Origin: Planctomycetota bacterium
Lineage (GTDB): Bacteria; Planctomycetota; UBA1135; GCA-002686595
Length of the DNA stretch: 64,000 bases
NCBI GenBank assembly: GCA_016779205.1
Contig: JADHOC010000021.1
Location: 26,757 to 90,756 of the forward strand
Reading direction: 5' to 3'
Made by a program: the position numbers and the translations under genes. Numbering within the stretch: position 1 is the stretch's first letter; the number at the start of each line of letters is the position of its first letter. Shown in pieces: positions 42,343 through 51,565 of the stretch. Under the pieces are notes generated by a model. That model ran no database searches. It had not been told where the DNA came from and saw only the letters and a program-made list of their open reading frames with translations.

Positions 42343-42774
42343 ATGACCACCACACACGTACGACGCGACGACGTCGAGGAGCGCTGGCTCCTCTTTGACG
42401 CCTCCGAGAACAATCTTGGCCGCATGGCGGCCAAGATCGCCACCGTCCTTCAAGGGAAGGACCGCCCCACATGGACTCCGAGTGAGCGCACCGGCGCCCA
42501 CGTGGTGGTCATCAACGGCGCCAGCCCGAAGCTGTCCGGCTCCAAGGGCGCCGACAAGATCTACCGGCACTACTCGGGGTACCCCGATGGTCAGAAGCAC
42601 GTCGCGATCGAGAAGGTCGCCGAGCGTCGCGCCGCTGACATCGTGACCCTCGCCGTGCGCCGGATGCTCCCGAAGACCCGCCTGGGCCGGGACCTCCTCC
42701 GTAACCTCAAGGTCTACGCTGGCGAGGAGCACCCGCACGGTGCTCAGAAGCCGGTGAAGGTCGACACCCTCTGA
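42343..42774 (+). CDS. rplM: 50S ribosomal protein L13
   Basis: A 143-residue L13, with LFDASENNLGRMAAKIATVLQGKDRPTW (blocks LFDASENNLGRMA and IATVLQGKDRPTWTP), HVVVINGASPKLSGSKGADK, YRHYSGYPDGQK, and the C-terminal RMLPKTRLGRDLLRNLKVYAGEEHPH (blocks RMLPKTRLGRDLLRN, LKVYAGEEHPH). Length is normal. It is followed by rpsI after 18 bases, the near-universal rplM-rpsI pair. No autoregulatory leader structure is obvious in the 227 bases upstream. Confidence 0.97.
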   Translation: MTTTHVRRDDVEERWLLFDASENNLGRMAAKIATVLQGKDRPTWTPSERTGAHVVVINGASPKLSGSKGADKIYRHYSGYPDGQKHVAIEKVAERRAADIVTLAVRRMLPKTRLGRDLLRNLKVYAGEEHPHGAQKPVKVDTL

Positions 42775-42792
42775 TCCAAGGACCAGATTCCA

Positions 42793-43191
42793 ATGGCAGT
42801 CAACAATCCCTGGACCTGGGGTCTCGGTCGCCGCAAGACCGCGATCGCGCGCGTCCGCCTCAAGCCCGGCGCCGGCGGCTTTGTCGTCAACGGCAAGCCG
42901 ATGGACACGTACTTCGTCACCACGCAGACCCGTCAGCGTGCCGGCCAACCGCTGGAGGCCACGGGCTCCACGGGCCAGTACGACGTGTTCTGCAACGTGA
43001 ACGGTGGAGGCCCCACCGGCCAGAGCGAGGCCGTCTCCCTCGGCATCGCGCGTGCCCTGAAGAACATCAACCCGGCGTCCTTCGACGCCCTGCGCGAAGC
43101 GGGCCTTTTGACCCGTGACTCGCGCATGAAGGAGCGGAAGAAGTACGGACGTCGCGGCGCTCGCCGAGGCTTCCAGTTCTCGAAGCGCTGA
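42793..43191 (+). CDS. rpsI: 30S ribosomal protein S9
   Basis: S9 of 132 residues. WGLGRRKTAIARVRLKPGAG (10-29), FVVNGKPMDTYF, GGPTGQSEAVSLGIARAL, and the terminal KERKKYGRRGARRGFQFSKR, whose Arg-rich tail contacts tRNA in the P site. An AAGGA sequence about ten bases before the start may act as a weak ribosome-binding site. It is the second gene of the rplM-rpsI operon. Confidence 0.97.
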   Translation: MAVNNPWTWGLGRRKTAIARVRLKPGAGGFVVNGKPMDTYFVTTQTRQRAGQPLEATGSTGQYDVFCNVNGGGPTGQSEAVSLGIARALKNINPASFDALREAGLLTRDSRMKERKKYGRRGARRGFQFSKR

Positions 43192-43389
43192 TCCGCGCCG
43201 CGTCCATCCGGACGCTTCGCCCCTCCACGCCCGCCTCCGCGCGAGTCCCCGCCTCCGGGCCGGGCTCCCCGCGGTGGCGGGCGTGCCCGTTTCAAACCCA
43301 TGGGGAGTGCTCTGCTCCTCTCCCGCTACCATCTGGGAAGACCGGCGCCGTGGCGCCCGTCCCCCTCCGACCCCCTTCCTCTCCGAGCG

Positions 43390-44175
43390 ATGGCAGGCCA
43401 CTCTCACGCAGCGAACGTCAAGCACCGCAAGAACGCGGTGGACGCCAAGCGAGCCAAGATCTTCAGCAAGCTGGCGCGGAACATCATCTCCGCGGTGCGC
43501 CAGGGCGGCGCCGAGGCCGACACCAACCTCAAGCTCAAGTACGCGGTGGAGAAGGCCCGGGCGGCCAACATGCCCAAGGACAACATCCAGCGCGCGATCA
43601 AGCGCGGGGCGGGGTCCAAGGATGGGGATGACTTCGAGGAGCTCATGTACGAGGGCTACGCGCCTGGCGGCGTGGCGCTGCTCATCTCATGCCTGACGGA
43701 CAACCGCAACCGCACGGCGCCGGACGTCAAGTTCGCCCTCGAGCGCGGCGGCGGGAACATGGGGACCAGCGGCTCGGTGTCCTTCATGTTCGACTTCCGG
43801 TCCATCTTCGTGGTGGACATGACCGGCGAGCAGGCGGCCGAGGACTTCGACGGCAAGGCCCTCGACGAGGATGGGTTGATGGAGCTGGCCCTCGAGGGTG
43901 GGGCTGAGGACGTCGTCGTGGAGGGCGACGTGGCCACCGTGTTCGCCAGCGCGACCGACTTCCTCGACGTGAAGACCGCCCTCGAGGCGGGGGGCGCGGT
44001 GCTCCTCTCCGCGGAGACGGGGTACGTCCCGCAGAACACCATCGAGGTGGCCTCCAAGTCCGACGCGGAGAAGATCCTCAAGCTCATCGACCGGCTGGAG
44101 GACAACGAGGACGTCCAGAACGTGTACGCCAACTACGACATCCCTGAGGAGTGGATGGAGGAGCTCTCGAGCTGA
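43390..44175 (+). CDS. yebC: YebC/PmpR-family protein
   Basis: A 261-residue YebC. The start is fixed by MAGHSHAANVKHRKNAVDAK, the family N-terminus. FSKLARNIISAVRQGGAEAD, NMPKDNIQRAIKRGAGS, YEGYAPGGVALLISCLTDNRNRTA (given as YEGYAPGGVALL, TDNRNRTAPDVK), GGGNMGTSGSVSFMF and the acidic terminal NVYANYDIPEEW all match. YebC proteins act as transcription regulators and some relieve ribosome stalling at proline motifs. It commonly lies near ruvABC; here it stands alone after rpsI. Confidence 0.95.
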   Translation: MAGHSHAANVKHRKNAVDAKRAKIFSKLARNIISAVRQGGAEADTNLKLKYAVEKARAANMPKDNIQRAIKRGAGSKDGDDFEELMYEGYAPGGVALLISCLTDNRNRTAPDVKFALERGGGNMGTSGSVSFMFDFRSIFVVDMTGEQAAEDFDGKALDEDGLMELALEGGAEDVVVEGDVATVFASATDFLDVKTALEAGGAVLLSAETGYVPQNTIEVASKSDAEKILKLIDRLEDNEDVQNVYANYDIPEEWMEELSS

Positions 44176-44177
44176 GG

Positions 44178-44193
44178 GCCCCGCCTCCGGGGC
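44178..44193 (+). terminator. short hairpin after yebC
   Basis: GCCCCG (44178-44183) and CGGGGC (44188-44193) with a four-base CCTC loop, three bases after the yebC stop. No T-run follows. It may be a weak or Rho-assisted terminator. Confidence 0.4.
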
Positions 44194-44386
44194 GCCACGG
44201 CGGGGCGAGCCAGGGGGCGACGGGGCACGTGGCCGGTCGCGGTCACCTGCGGCGCGGCCGGATTCGGGCCCGTGCCGTTTGAATCCGAGGTGCCAGATCT
44301 GCAACCTCGTCCCAGAGCGGGCGCCGGCCCCGCGACGAGACCCCAGATCGCCCCGACCACCCCGGGGCACCGCACCTTCATCACCC

Positions 44387-45394
44387 ATGGGCGACGGCCT
44401 CCGTTCCATTCGAATCGCGACCCACGATGACTCTGTGCTGGCCTCGGCCAGGGCGGCCATCGAGTCCTCCTCGCTCGCGGACGACGCCCTCGCCGGGTGG
44501 AGCGTGGCCCACGTGGAGAACTGGCGCGAGCTGACCGAGGCGCCCCCGGCGCCCGGGGACGTGGTCATCGTCGACGCCTGGATGCGGACCACCGGGCCCG
44601 AGGACCGCAACGTGTACGAGGTGCTGCGCCAGCTCTCGGGGCGTACGCGCTGTCGGACCTTCCTGCTGGTGGACCAGAACAACGCGGAGGCCCAGTCCAT
44701 CGCGCGCTTCTGCGGAGCGACCGGCTCGCTCACGAGGCCCATCAGCGCCAGCAAGCTGACCGCGTTGCTCGGGCTCAACGGCGGCCCGCGCCCGGCGCTG
44801 CCCACCCAGGGACGGGGGACGGCGCGGGAGGACCAGCTGCCGGAGGCGCTGCTCGAGACCCTGGTGACCGGGGCGGCCTTCTCGAGCGCCGCGCCGGCGC
44901 CGCGGGAGACCCGGGATGACGCCCTGCTCAAGGCCGTCATCGACCCGGTGACCGGCCTGTTCAACTTCTCGTTCCTCTCCTACAAGCTCGACGAGGAGTT
45001 CAAGCGCGCGCGGCGCTTCCACGCCCCGCTGGCCTGCGCCATGCTCGGGTTCGAGAGCCAGGCGTCGGACGATGTGCTCCGCGAGCTCGCGGCGATCTTC
45101 CTCGACGCGTCCAGGGACACCGACGTCCTCGGCCGCTTCGACGAGAACTCGTTCCTCTTCCTGCTGCCGAACACCGGCCCGGATGGCGCGGAGATCATGG
45201 CGCGGCGCGTCGCGGACAGCGCTGACGAGCGCCGGCTGCTCGACCTCGTGGGGGACCGGATCGACATCGCCATCGGGATCGGCAACTTCCCGAGCCCCGA
45301 CATCGATCAGCGCGAGGAGCTGTACGGTGCCGCGCGCGAGGCCTTCCTCGAGGCGCGGGAGGCCGGCGGCGGGATCGTCGTCTCGGCGCTCTGA
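44387..45394 (+). CDS. degenerate REC-GGDEF protein
   Basis: A 335-residue cytoplasmic protein. Residues 6-130 resemble a receiver domain: VVIVDAWM with possible phospho-acceptor D63, FLLVDQNN, and GSLTRPIS (the Lys-Pro position is Arg-Pro). Residues 182-335 resemble a GGDEF domain: DPVTGLFNFSFLSYKLDEEFKRA, then DVLGRFDENSFLFLLP. There the GGDEF signature reads RFDEN (250-254), so c-di-GMP synthesis is unlikely. It may sense or scaffold. ATG 44387 is preferred to 44279 because the extension is Pro/Arg-rich. It lies 87 bases before the kinase gene. Confidence 0.7.
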   Translation: MGDGLRSIRIATHDDSVLASARAAIESSSLADDALAGWSVAHVENWRELTEAPPAPGDVVIVDAWMRTTGPEDRNVYEVLRQLSGRTRCRTFLLVDQNNAEAQSIARFCGATGSLTRPISASKLTALLGLNGGPRPALPTQGRGTAREDQLPEALLETLVTGAAFSSAAPAPRETRDDALLKAVIDPVTGLFNFSFLSYKLDEEFKRARRFHAPLACAMLGFESQASDDVLRELAAIFLDASRDTDVLGRFDENSFLFLLPNTGPDGAEIMARRVADSADERRLLDLVGDRIDIAIGIGNFPSPDIDQREELYGAAREAFLEAREAGGGIVVSAL

Positions 45395-45481
45395 GGGTGG
45401 TCCCCCCGCCGCGGGTCAGCTCCGCGCTGAGCGGGTTGCCCGTCGCGTTCCGGGGGCCTGCGGGCTAGCCTCGGGGCCGTC

Positions 45482-46882
45482 ATGGATTGGGAGGCGTTCT
45501 ACAACTCGTTCCGGCAGCCGGACTTCGTGCCCGGCTACACGATCGAGCACCGCCTCGGCGGCGGCGCCTTCGGCGACGTCTACAAGGCGCGGAAGACCTC
45601 CATCGGGAAGGCGTACGCCATCAAGTTCCTGAAGGTGGACGACGAGGACCAGCTGGCCGCCGTGGAGCGCGAGCTGAGCCTCGTCAGCAGCTTCGCGTCC
45701 ATCGACCACCCCAACCTGGTGACGATCGAGGACCAGGGGGTGGCCATGGGGGTGCCGTACCTGATCATGGGCTACGCGGGTGAGGAGACCCTCGCCCGGC
45801 GGTTGAAGGAGGGGCGCCTCACGATGCCGGAGGCGCTCCGGCACGTGACCCAGGCGGCGCGGGGGCTCGTGGCCCTCCACGAACGGCGGATCGTTCACTT
45901 CGACCTCAAGCCCAGCAACATCTTCATCCGCGGGGACAACGCCCGGCTGGGGGACTACGGCCTCTCCAAGCTGCTGGAGGGCGGGCGCATGACGCTCACC
46001 TTCGGGCGCGGTACGCCGCTCTACATGGCGCCCGAGATGCTGGTCCAGCGCGCGGATCACCGCGCCGACATCTACAGCCTCGGCGTCATCCTCTACGAGT
46101 CCCTCGTGGGCAAGGTCCCTTTCCAGGGCAGCGAGGGCGGCGCCTTCGTCGTGCGCAAGAGCGACGAGCCGCCGGAGGTCCCCGACAGCTTCCCCTCCGT
46201 GGCCCTCGAGGCCACGCGGGCGTGCCTGCGCCTCGACCCGGACGATCGACCGGAGAGCGTGCGGGAGGTGCTGGGAATGCTCGGGCAGTCCGCCCTCGCC
46301 GGCGATGACATCACCTTCGAGGTCCCGCGCCTGACCGTGGGGACCGGCAGCGCGTCACCGGGGAGCGCGAAGCCCGAACGGCTCGCGTCGTCGTTGCTCG
46401 ATGGCGGCTACGCGGTGGAGGAACGAACCGACGGGTCTGCGGGCTCCGGTTCGTCGGACGCCGCCGGAGGGCGTGGCCCGGCGAGCCGTGCCCGGGCGCT
46501 GGTGGCCGAGCTCGCCGCCGAGTCGAGGGAGCAGCGGGCGAACGAGGACACGCCCCCCCTGGAGGAGACCTCCGCCGCCTCGGTCCCGGTCGTCATCCCC
46601 GTCCCTCCGCGGGTCACCGGAGGCCTCGCGGGCACCCTCGCCGAGACGAACCGCGTCGCCTTCGACGTGTTCGTGGGCTCGGTGGTGGCCGTCATGGGCG
46701 GCGTGCTGGCGGGGTATCGGTCCATCTCCGATCAGCTCGTACAGAGTCAGCAGGGCGGCTGGATCGGGCGCTCCTTCCGCTTCGCCCTGTTCCTCCTCCT
46801 GCTGGCCACCATCGGATTCGGGGCAACCCTCCTCGGGCTGCTGGGCATCAACGCCGTGGAGCAGCTGGGGTGGGGGTCATGA
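45482..46882 (+). CDS. Ser/Thr protein kinase (Hanks type), membrane anchored
   Basis: A 466-residue kinase. Catalytic domain residues 17-275: Gly loop LGGGAFGDV, ATP-lysine K48 (AYAIKFL), catalytic loop HFDLKPSN (139-146, D141 as base; His-Phe-Asp in place of His-Arg-Asp), metal-binding DYG (158-160) in place of DFG, APE motif YMAPEML. A Ser/Ala/Pro-rich linker follows. Two hydrophobic segments near the end (about 390-410 and 433-455) anchor it with no external sensor domain. The stop overlaps the sigma-factor start (ATGA), so kinase and sigma factor are made together. Confidence 0.9.
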   Translation: MDWEAFYNSFRQPDFVPGYTIEHRLGGGAFGDVYKARKTSIGKAYAIKFLKVDDEDQLAAVERELSLVSSFASIDHPNLVTIEDQGVAMGVPYLIMGYAGEETLARRLKEGRLTMPEALRHVTQAARGLVALHERRIVHFDLKPSNIFIRGDNARLGDYGLSKLLEGGRMTLTFGRGTPLYMAPEMLVQRADHRADIYSLGVILYESLVGKVPFQGSEGGAFVVRKSDEPPEVPDSFPSVALEATRACLRLDPDDRPESVREVLGMLGQSALAGDDITFEVPRLTVGTGSASPGSAKPERLASSLLDGGYAVEERTDGSAGSGSSDAAGGRGPASRARALVAELAAESREQRANEDTPPLEETSAASVPVVIPVPPRVTGGLAGTLAETNRVAFDVFVGSVVAVMGGVLAGYRSISDQLVQSQQGGWIGRSFRFALFLLLLATIGFGATLLGLLGINAVEQLGWGS

Positions 46883-47790
46883 GCGACGCGGATTGGAGCC
46901 CGGATGTGGCGCGGCTCCAGGCCTTCGACGAGGCCGAGTGGGCCCTCGTGGAGGGCGCCTTCGCCGGGCGCCTGCTCTCTTATGTCTCCCGACGCATCGC
47001 GGACGCGGAGGTCCGTGAGGACGTGGTCCAGGAGACCTTCCTCGGCGCGGTGCGTGGTATTGGCGGCTTCGACTCCGCCTACAGCTTCGAGCAGTTCCTC
47101 TTCGGCATCTGCCGAAACCGCACCATCGATCAGCTCCGGCGCCAGGAGATCCGCGGTCGGGGCGGGGACGACGATGACCCGCAGGCTGCCCCCGACCTCG
47201 ACTCCGTGGCCGCTGACGAACGGACCCCCAGCCAGATCATCCGGCGCGCCGACCTGGCCGATCGCGGACGAGAGTTCATGGTCGAGGCCCTGCAGGAGTG
47301 GGTGGAGCTGACGTGGTCGGCGGGTGAGATGAACCGGCTCATGGTGGTCGAGGGCATCCTCCGCGGAGGCATGCGGAACTGCGACCTCTGGCAGCCGCTT
47401 GGTCTCCGGGACGAGGTGTCGGTGGCGGGCATCAAGTTTCGGGCGCTCAAGAAGATCCGGGAGCTGCTCCTCTCCAAGCCAGGGGCGGAGGAGGTGGCGG
47501 CGTCCCTCGACGGGCTGGCGGCGGACGCGGACGCGCCCATGGACGTGCAGTCCGTCTGGCGAGAGCGGCGGGTGTCCTGCCCGTCGCGGCGCTGGATCGC
47601 GGGCTGGCTCGCGGGCAACCTCGAGCCGGGCCCCGCGAGTTTCATCGCCTTCCACGTGGATGAGCTGGGCTGCGAGTGGTGCGAGGCCAACCGCGACGAC
47701 CTCGAGCGCGCGGGGGAGCAGGGCCACGCGGCCTCGCTCGAGTCGGTCCAGGGTTCGTCCATCCGCTGGCTGAGATCCCGCGCCAGGTGA
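46879..47790 (+). CDS. ECF-type RNA polymerase sigma factor with C-terminal extension
   Basis: A 303-residue sigma-70 family protein. Region 2: SYVSRRIADAEVREDVVQETFLGAV (as SYVSRRIADAEV, REDVVQETFLGAV) and FEQFLFGICRNRTIDQLRRQE. An acidic linker (GGDDDDPQ) precedes a region-4-like helix bundle (GMRNCDLWQPLGLRDEVSVAGIKFRALKKI, blocks GMRNCDLWQPLGLRDEV and IKFRALKKIREL). An extension of about 90 residues has a possible metal motif H-x5-C-x2-C (FHVDELGCEWC). Typical ECFs have about 190 residues. It is coupled to the upstream kinase, which suggests control by phosphorylation, as known for some ECF groups. Confidence 0.82.
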   Translation: MSDADWSPDVARLQAFDEAEWALVEGAFAGRLLSYVSRRIADAEVREDVVQETFLGAVRGIGGFDSAYSFEQFLFGICRNRTIDQLRRQEIRGRGGDDDDPQAAPDLDSVAADERTPSQIIRRADLADRGREFMVEALQEWVELTWSAGEMNRLMVVEGILRGGMRNCDLWQPLGLRDEVSVAGIKFRALKKIRELLLSKPGAEEVAASLDGLAADADAPMDVQSVWRERRVSCPSRRWIAGWLAGNLEPGPASFIAFHVDELGCEWCEANRDDLERAGEQGHAASLESVQGSSIRWLRSRAR

Positions 47791-47846
47791 CCCGCCCGGC
47801 CCGCGGGGTGGTACCCGCGGCCTGGAACCCGGGTAGGCTGGGGGAC

Positions 47847-48944
47847 GTGACGCTCTCGACCCGAACCCTCCTCCAGCTGCTCGGCCTCATGGGCCTGCTG
47901 TGGGCCGTTGGCGCGCTGCCGATTCAGTGTGGTGGGGAGACGGTGGTCTTCCGGAGCGACCCCCAGTACCTCTACGACAACGTCCGTCATCTCTCAGGGG
48001 TGATGCGCGGCCGCGTCACCCTCGCGGCGGGGACGGCGGAGGCCGACCTGCCGCTCCCCGGTGAGGACGGCGAGGAGGGGCTTCGTCCCCTGAGCGGCAT
48101 GCGCGTGGCGGTCAACGCCCGGGCTCGGGAGGGACGCCTCGCGGTTCGTCGCGTGGTCGAGGTCAGCCCGACCGGGGCCTTCGAGGTCTTCGGGCTGCCC
48201 GAGGGCACGGGGACCGTGATCGTTCAGCTGGGCAGCGGCGCGGAGATCTGGCGGGCGGAGGGCGTCCTCTGCGGCCGCGACGTCCCCCTCGACCCGCGCC
48301 TCGACCCGATCCGGCTCGGGGAGAGCCTGCACTGGTTCGAGCTCCGCATCTTCGAGGAGACGGGGGCGCCGGCCAGGGCGGGTCACCTGGTGTGGCGGGA
48401 AGCCCGACCCGGCGCCGATCCGGCGCGCGCGTTCGAGGGAGACGCCGCCATCGAGGGCGGCCGAGCCATCTTCGCAGCCACCGCGCCGTCCCTGGACGTG
48501 GTCCCCCTCGTCCCCGGCGCCGCCACCGAGCTCTTCGAGGGGCTCTACGGCGACGAGGAGCTTCACCTCGGCCCGGGGGTCCGCGCTGTGTTCCAGGCGA
48601 CGGGGGCTCTCCCCGATCCCGAGCGGTGGAGCGTTCGGCTCTCCCTGCGCCCGGTGGGACTGGAGCCGCCCCTGGACTACGCCCCGGACCGGCCCGGGGC
48701 CGGCGGACTGAACGGGCCGGAGGTGGTGGCCCTGGAAGGGCGCGGGGCCGAGCTCTCCCTGGCCCGTGGGGGCGCCTATTCGCTGGCGTGGTGGGTCGCG
48801 CCCCTCGACGCCCGCGAGGAGGTCACCTACAGGATCGACGGCTCGCCGGCCGCGCTGGAGATCCCCTCGGAGCCAGGGCGCCACACCCTCAGGGTTGAAT
48901 TCCCGATGCCCGCGTTCCAGGCGCGAGTGAACTCCACGCGCTGA
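47847..48944 (+). CDS. membrane-anchored extracytoplasmic protein
   Basis: A 365-residue protein with an N-terminal signal-anchor (LLQLLGLMGLLWAVGALPI). The mature part is beta-rich with two apparent repeats of Ig/carboxypeptidase-regulatory-like modules (SGMRVAVNARAREGRL, VSPTGAFEVFGLPEGTGTVIVQL). The GTG start at 47847 begins the anchor. It lies 57 bases after the sigma-factor stop and may belong to that operon. The stop is three bases from the convergent gene stop. No family recognised. Confidence 0.55.
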   Translation: MTLSTRTLLQLLGLMGLLWAVGALPIQCGGETVVFRSDPQYLYDNVRHLSGVMRGRVTLAAGTAEADLPLPGEDGEEGLRPLSGMRVAVNARAREGRLAVRRVVEVSPTGAFEVFGLPEGTGTVIVQLGSGAEIWRAEGVLCGRDVPLDPRLDPIRLGESLHWFELRIFEETGAPARAGHLVWREARPGADPARAFEGDAAIEGGRAIFAATAPSLDVVPLVPGAATELFEGLYGDEELHLGPGVRAVFQATGALPDPERWSVRLSLRPVGLEPPLDYAPDRPGAGGLNGPEVVALEGRGAELSLARGGAYSLAWWVAPLDAREEVTYRIDGSPAALEIPSEPGRHTLRVEFPMPAFQARVNSTR

Positions 48945-48947
48945 GGG

Positions 48948-49730
48948 TCACTCGATCGACTCGATGCCGTCCGGTAGCTCGTCGACCACGGTGAAGTCGT
49001 CGATCTTCCACTCCCATCCCGCGGCCACGAGGTGGATCGAGCCCGGGTCGGCGCCCTCGGCGCGGTCGCTGAAGTCGTCGACGATCACGAAGAACCGGTC
49101 GCCCTCCTCATCGAACCAGAACAGCTGGGATCGGAAGGGGTCCTCCACCTGGTCGCCGAACTCGGGCTCGAGGGGAGTGTCCTCGACGGAGACCTCCCAG
49201 AACCCCTGTCGCCGCAGGGTGACCAGCAGGTACTGATCGCTCACCCAGAGGGGGCCTGGTACCCGGGCGACCAGGAGTGCGGACCGGTCCTGGCGGTCCA
49301 GGAATTCCGGCGCGTCGGCGCGATAGAGCGCCCAGCGGAGCTTGGGGACCTCGCTCAGGAGCTCATCCCGGGCCTCGCCGTACTTGAGGAGGGTGACGCC
49401 GTTGCGCGCCCTCCAGCGGCGGGAGAAGCAGCGGTACTCTTCCACCAACAGGTCGCCCTGAACCGCCGTACGCCAGGATTCGAACGCCTGCTTGGGCGTA
49501 CGAAATCCATATTCCAACCCCTGTTGAACCGAGGGCGAGGGAACCCTACAGGCTGGCGCGAGTCCCAGAAGCAGAGCGGCTCCAACGCCCCTCCAGCCCA
49601 CAGGGGCCCTGCCAAGGCCGATCAGCGCCGCGGAAGCCCACCGGGAGCCCCGCGGCTTCCCACCCCCCGAGGGATTCTCTCGGTGGTGCGCCGATTGACC
49701 GCCCGTCGATTCCTGTTGCTTCCGATTCAT
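48948..49730 (-). CDS. lipoprotein of unknown function
   Basis: A 260-residue protein. The signal contains GVGAALLLGLAPAC, ending in a lipobox-like LAPAC. The mature part starts after about 42 residues. It includes FRTPKQAFESWRTAVQGD, YRCFSRRWRARNGVTLLKYGEAR and EVSVEDTPLEPEFGDQVEDP and ends with an acidic tail. The FRTPKQAFESWRTAVQG region looks like a helical pair common in planctomycete lipoproteins. I do not recognise a function. ATG 49730 is chosen as start; another at 49787 would add 19 residues. Divergent from the DUF1573 gene. Confidence 0.55.
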   Translation of the reverse strand: MNRKQQESTGGQSAHHRENPSGGGKPRGSRWASAALIGLGRAPVGWRGVGAALLLGLAPACRVPSPSVQQGLEYGFRTPKQAFESWRTAVQGDLLVEEYRCFSRRWRARNGVTLLKYGEARDELLSEVPKLRWALYRADAPEFLDRQDRSALLVARVPGPLWVSDQYLLVTLRRQGFWEVSVEDTPLEPEFGDQVEDPFRSQLFWFDEEGDRFFVIVDDFSDRAEGADPGSIHLVAAGWEWKIDDFTVVDELPDGIESIE

Positions 49731-49888
49731 ACCCGCCTGCGACTCTGGGTCCCGACCTGCCGATAACGATGGGGGAGGCCCCCACACACCTTGTAGCGAT
49801 CCCGGGTCCGACGGAACCTCAAAAAAGACCCGCTCCCCGTCGGTACTGCTGGCAATCTTCTAACGCCCGAATCCCATTCGTAGATCCC

Positions 49889-51565
49889 ATGCTTCATCAC
49901 GCACCCCTCAGCGCCGGAAACCAGCCCCTGGTGGTCCGGACTGCCGCCCGATTCCTGGCCGCCGCATCCCTCGGCCTCGCCCTCCAGCTGATCGCCGCGC
50001 CAGAGGCGGCGGCGTGCCCCCAGGACGACGCCACGGTCCAGGACCAGGACGCCCAGAAGCAGGACGCCAAGAAGGAGGCTGCCAAGAAGGAGGCCGCGAA
50101 GCAGGACGCCGCCAAGCAGGGCGACGCCGCGAAGAAGGGGCCCGTTGGGCGCAGTCGACTCTCCGGGCGCGGGGCTCCGCCGAAGCCGGCCGCGATCCCC
50201 TCGTCCAGGCCAAGCTCGGGCGGTGCGACGCCCACCGTCAAGCTGGCGCCCGTCCAGGGCGTCGGCGCCGGTGCGCCGGGGGCCAAGGCCGCGCAGAAAT
50301 CAGCCGTCGCCGCCAAGCCGAAGCCCGCGGCCGGGTCGCCGGTTCAGATGACGCCGGAGCAGCGGAAGTACGAGGAGAAGCTCAAGCAGGCGCAGCCCAA
50401 GAAGCCGACCGCGGCGCCGCGGCCGCCGCGCAACCCCAACGCCAAGCTGGAGATCCCCTTCGGCATGGACAAGCACGACTTCGGTCGCGCGCAACAGGGG
50501 GACCTCCTGATGCACACGTTCAAGCTCCAGAGCAACGGGACGGAGCCGGTCGTCATCTCCCAGGCGAGCCCGACCTGCGGGTGCACCCTCGGTGAGGTAA
50601 AGGTGCTCGCAGAGGGGCAGGACATCCCTGAGCTCTACAGCTTCGGGAGCCCCATCGCGCCCGGGTCGGAGATCCAGATCAGCGCGACGCTCGACACGAA
50701 GAGCAAGAAGAACAAGACCAACGTCCGGATCAACGTCTACTCCAACGACGGCAAGACCGGGGTGACCATGCTCTCGCTGGCCGCCAACGTGGAGCCGTTC
50801 CTGGTGGCGTCGCCCCCGTTCCTGCAGTTCGGACAGATCCGCGAGGGGACCGAGCGCACGGGCACCATCGACTTCCGGACCTCCACCGGCGAGCGCATCA
50901 TGCTCTCGGAGGACGCCACCCGTCCGATCCCGCTTCCCGCAGGCCTCTCCATGGACTTCGGTCCGATCAACCCGGATGAGTCCGGCAAGGCCAGCGTCTG
51001 GCGCGCCACCTTCACGGTGGGCAAGGACTCGCCCGAAGGGGGCAAGAGCTACGCGGTCCGCCTTGACAGCGACGTGGAGCTCCCCAAGAACGACAAGCTG
51101 CCCACCAAGGCCGCCGCCAAGCCCGGCGCGCCCACGGTCTACCAGGTCACCGCCAACGTGAACTACACGATCCTCGGCGCGATCTCCCTGCAGACCCAGT
51201 ACCTGTCCCTCGGCCTCGTCCGCCCGGACCAGCCGGTGGTCCGCGACGTCCGTCTGACCTGCCACGAGGCGGACTTTGACCTCTCCAACGTGAAGGCGAC
51301 GCTCACGGGCGAGGGCAACCAGCCCCTGCAGTGGGAGGACCGCTTCAAGGTCAGCGTGAAGCCGGTCAGCGGGAGCAACGCGGTGGACATCGAGCTGCGC
51401 CTGACCGGGCTCCCCGAGGACGCCGACGGTTCGTTCCGGGGCCGGGTCCTGATCGAGACCGGGCACCCGACCAAGCCCACCGACTTCGTCCGGTTCTCCG
51501 GCGTGTGCCGCAAGACGGCGCGCGGCGTGGCGCGACCTGCGGCGAGCGACAAGAAAGAGGGATGA
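49889..51565 (+). CDS. secreted DUF1573 protein with Ala/Lys-rich linker
   Basis: A 558-residue exported protein. The signal is long (residues 17-42, FLAAASLGLALQLIAAPEAAA). A low-complexity Ala/Lys/Gln/Asp linker follows (45-150, KKEAAKKEAAKQDAAK-type repeats), then a DUF1573-type Ig-like domain. That domain has FGMDKHDFGRAQQGDLLMHTFKL and the family motif SPTCGCTLGEVKV. Further beta-sandwich repeats continue to residue 540. DUF1573 domains are found in surface and periplasmic proteins of planctomycetes and Bacteroidetes. The gene has its own terminator before the pilus operon. Confidence 0.78.
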   Translation: MLHHAPLSAGNQPLVVRTAARFLAAASLGLALQLIAAPEAAACPQDDATVQDQDAQKQDAKKEAAKKEAAKQDAAKQGDAAKKGPVGRSRLSGRGAPPKPAAIPSSRPSSGGATPTVKLAPVQGVGAGAPGAKAAQKSAVAAKPKPAAGSPVQMTPEQRKYEEKLKQAQPKKPTAAPRPPRNPNAKLEIPFGMDKHDFGRAQQGDLLMHTFKLQSNGTEPVVISQASPTCGCTLGEVKVLAEGQDIPELYSFGSPIAPGSEIQISATLDTKSKKNKTNVRINVYSNDGKTGVTMLSLAANVEPFLVASPPFLQFGQIREGTERTGTIDFRTSTGERIMLSEDATRPIPLPAGLSMDFGPINPDESGKASVWRATFTVGKDSPEGGKSYAVRLDSDVELPKNDKLPTKAAAKPGAPTVYQVTANVNYTILGAISLQTQYLSLGLVRPDQPVVRDVRLTCHEADFDLSNVKATLTGEGNQPLQWEDRFKVSVKPVSGSNAVDIELRLTGLPEDADGSFRGRVLIETGHPTKPTDFVRFSGVCRKTARGVARPAASDKKEG

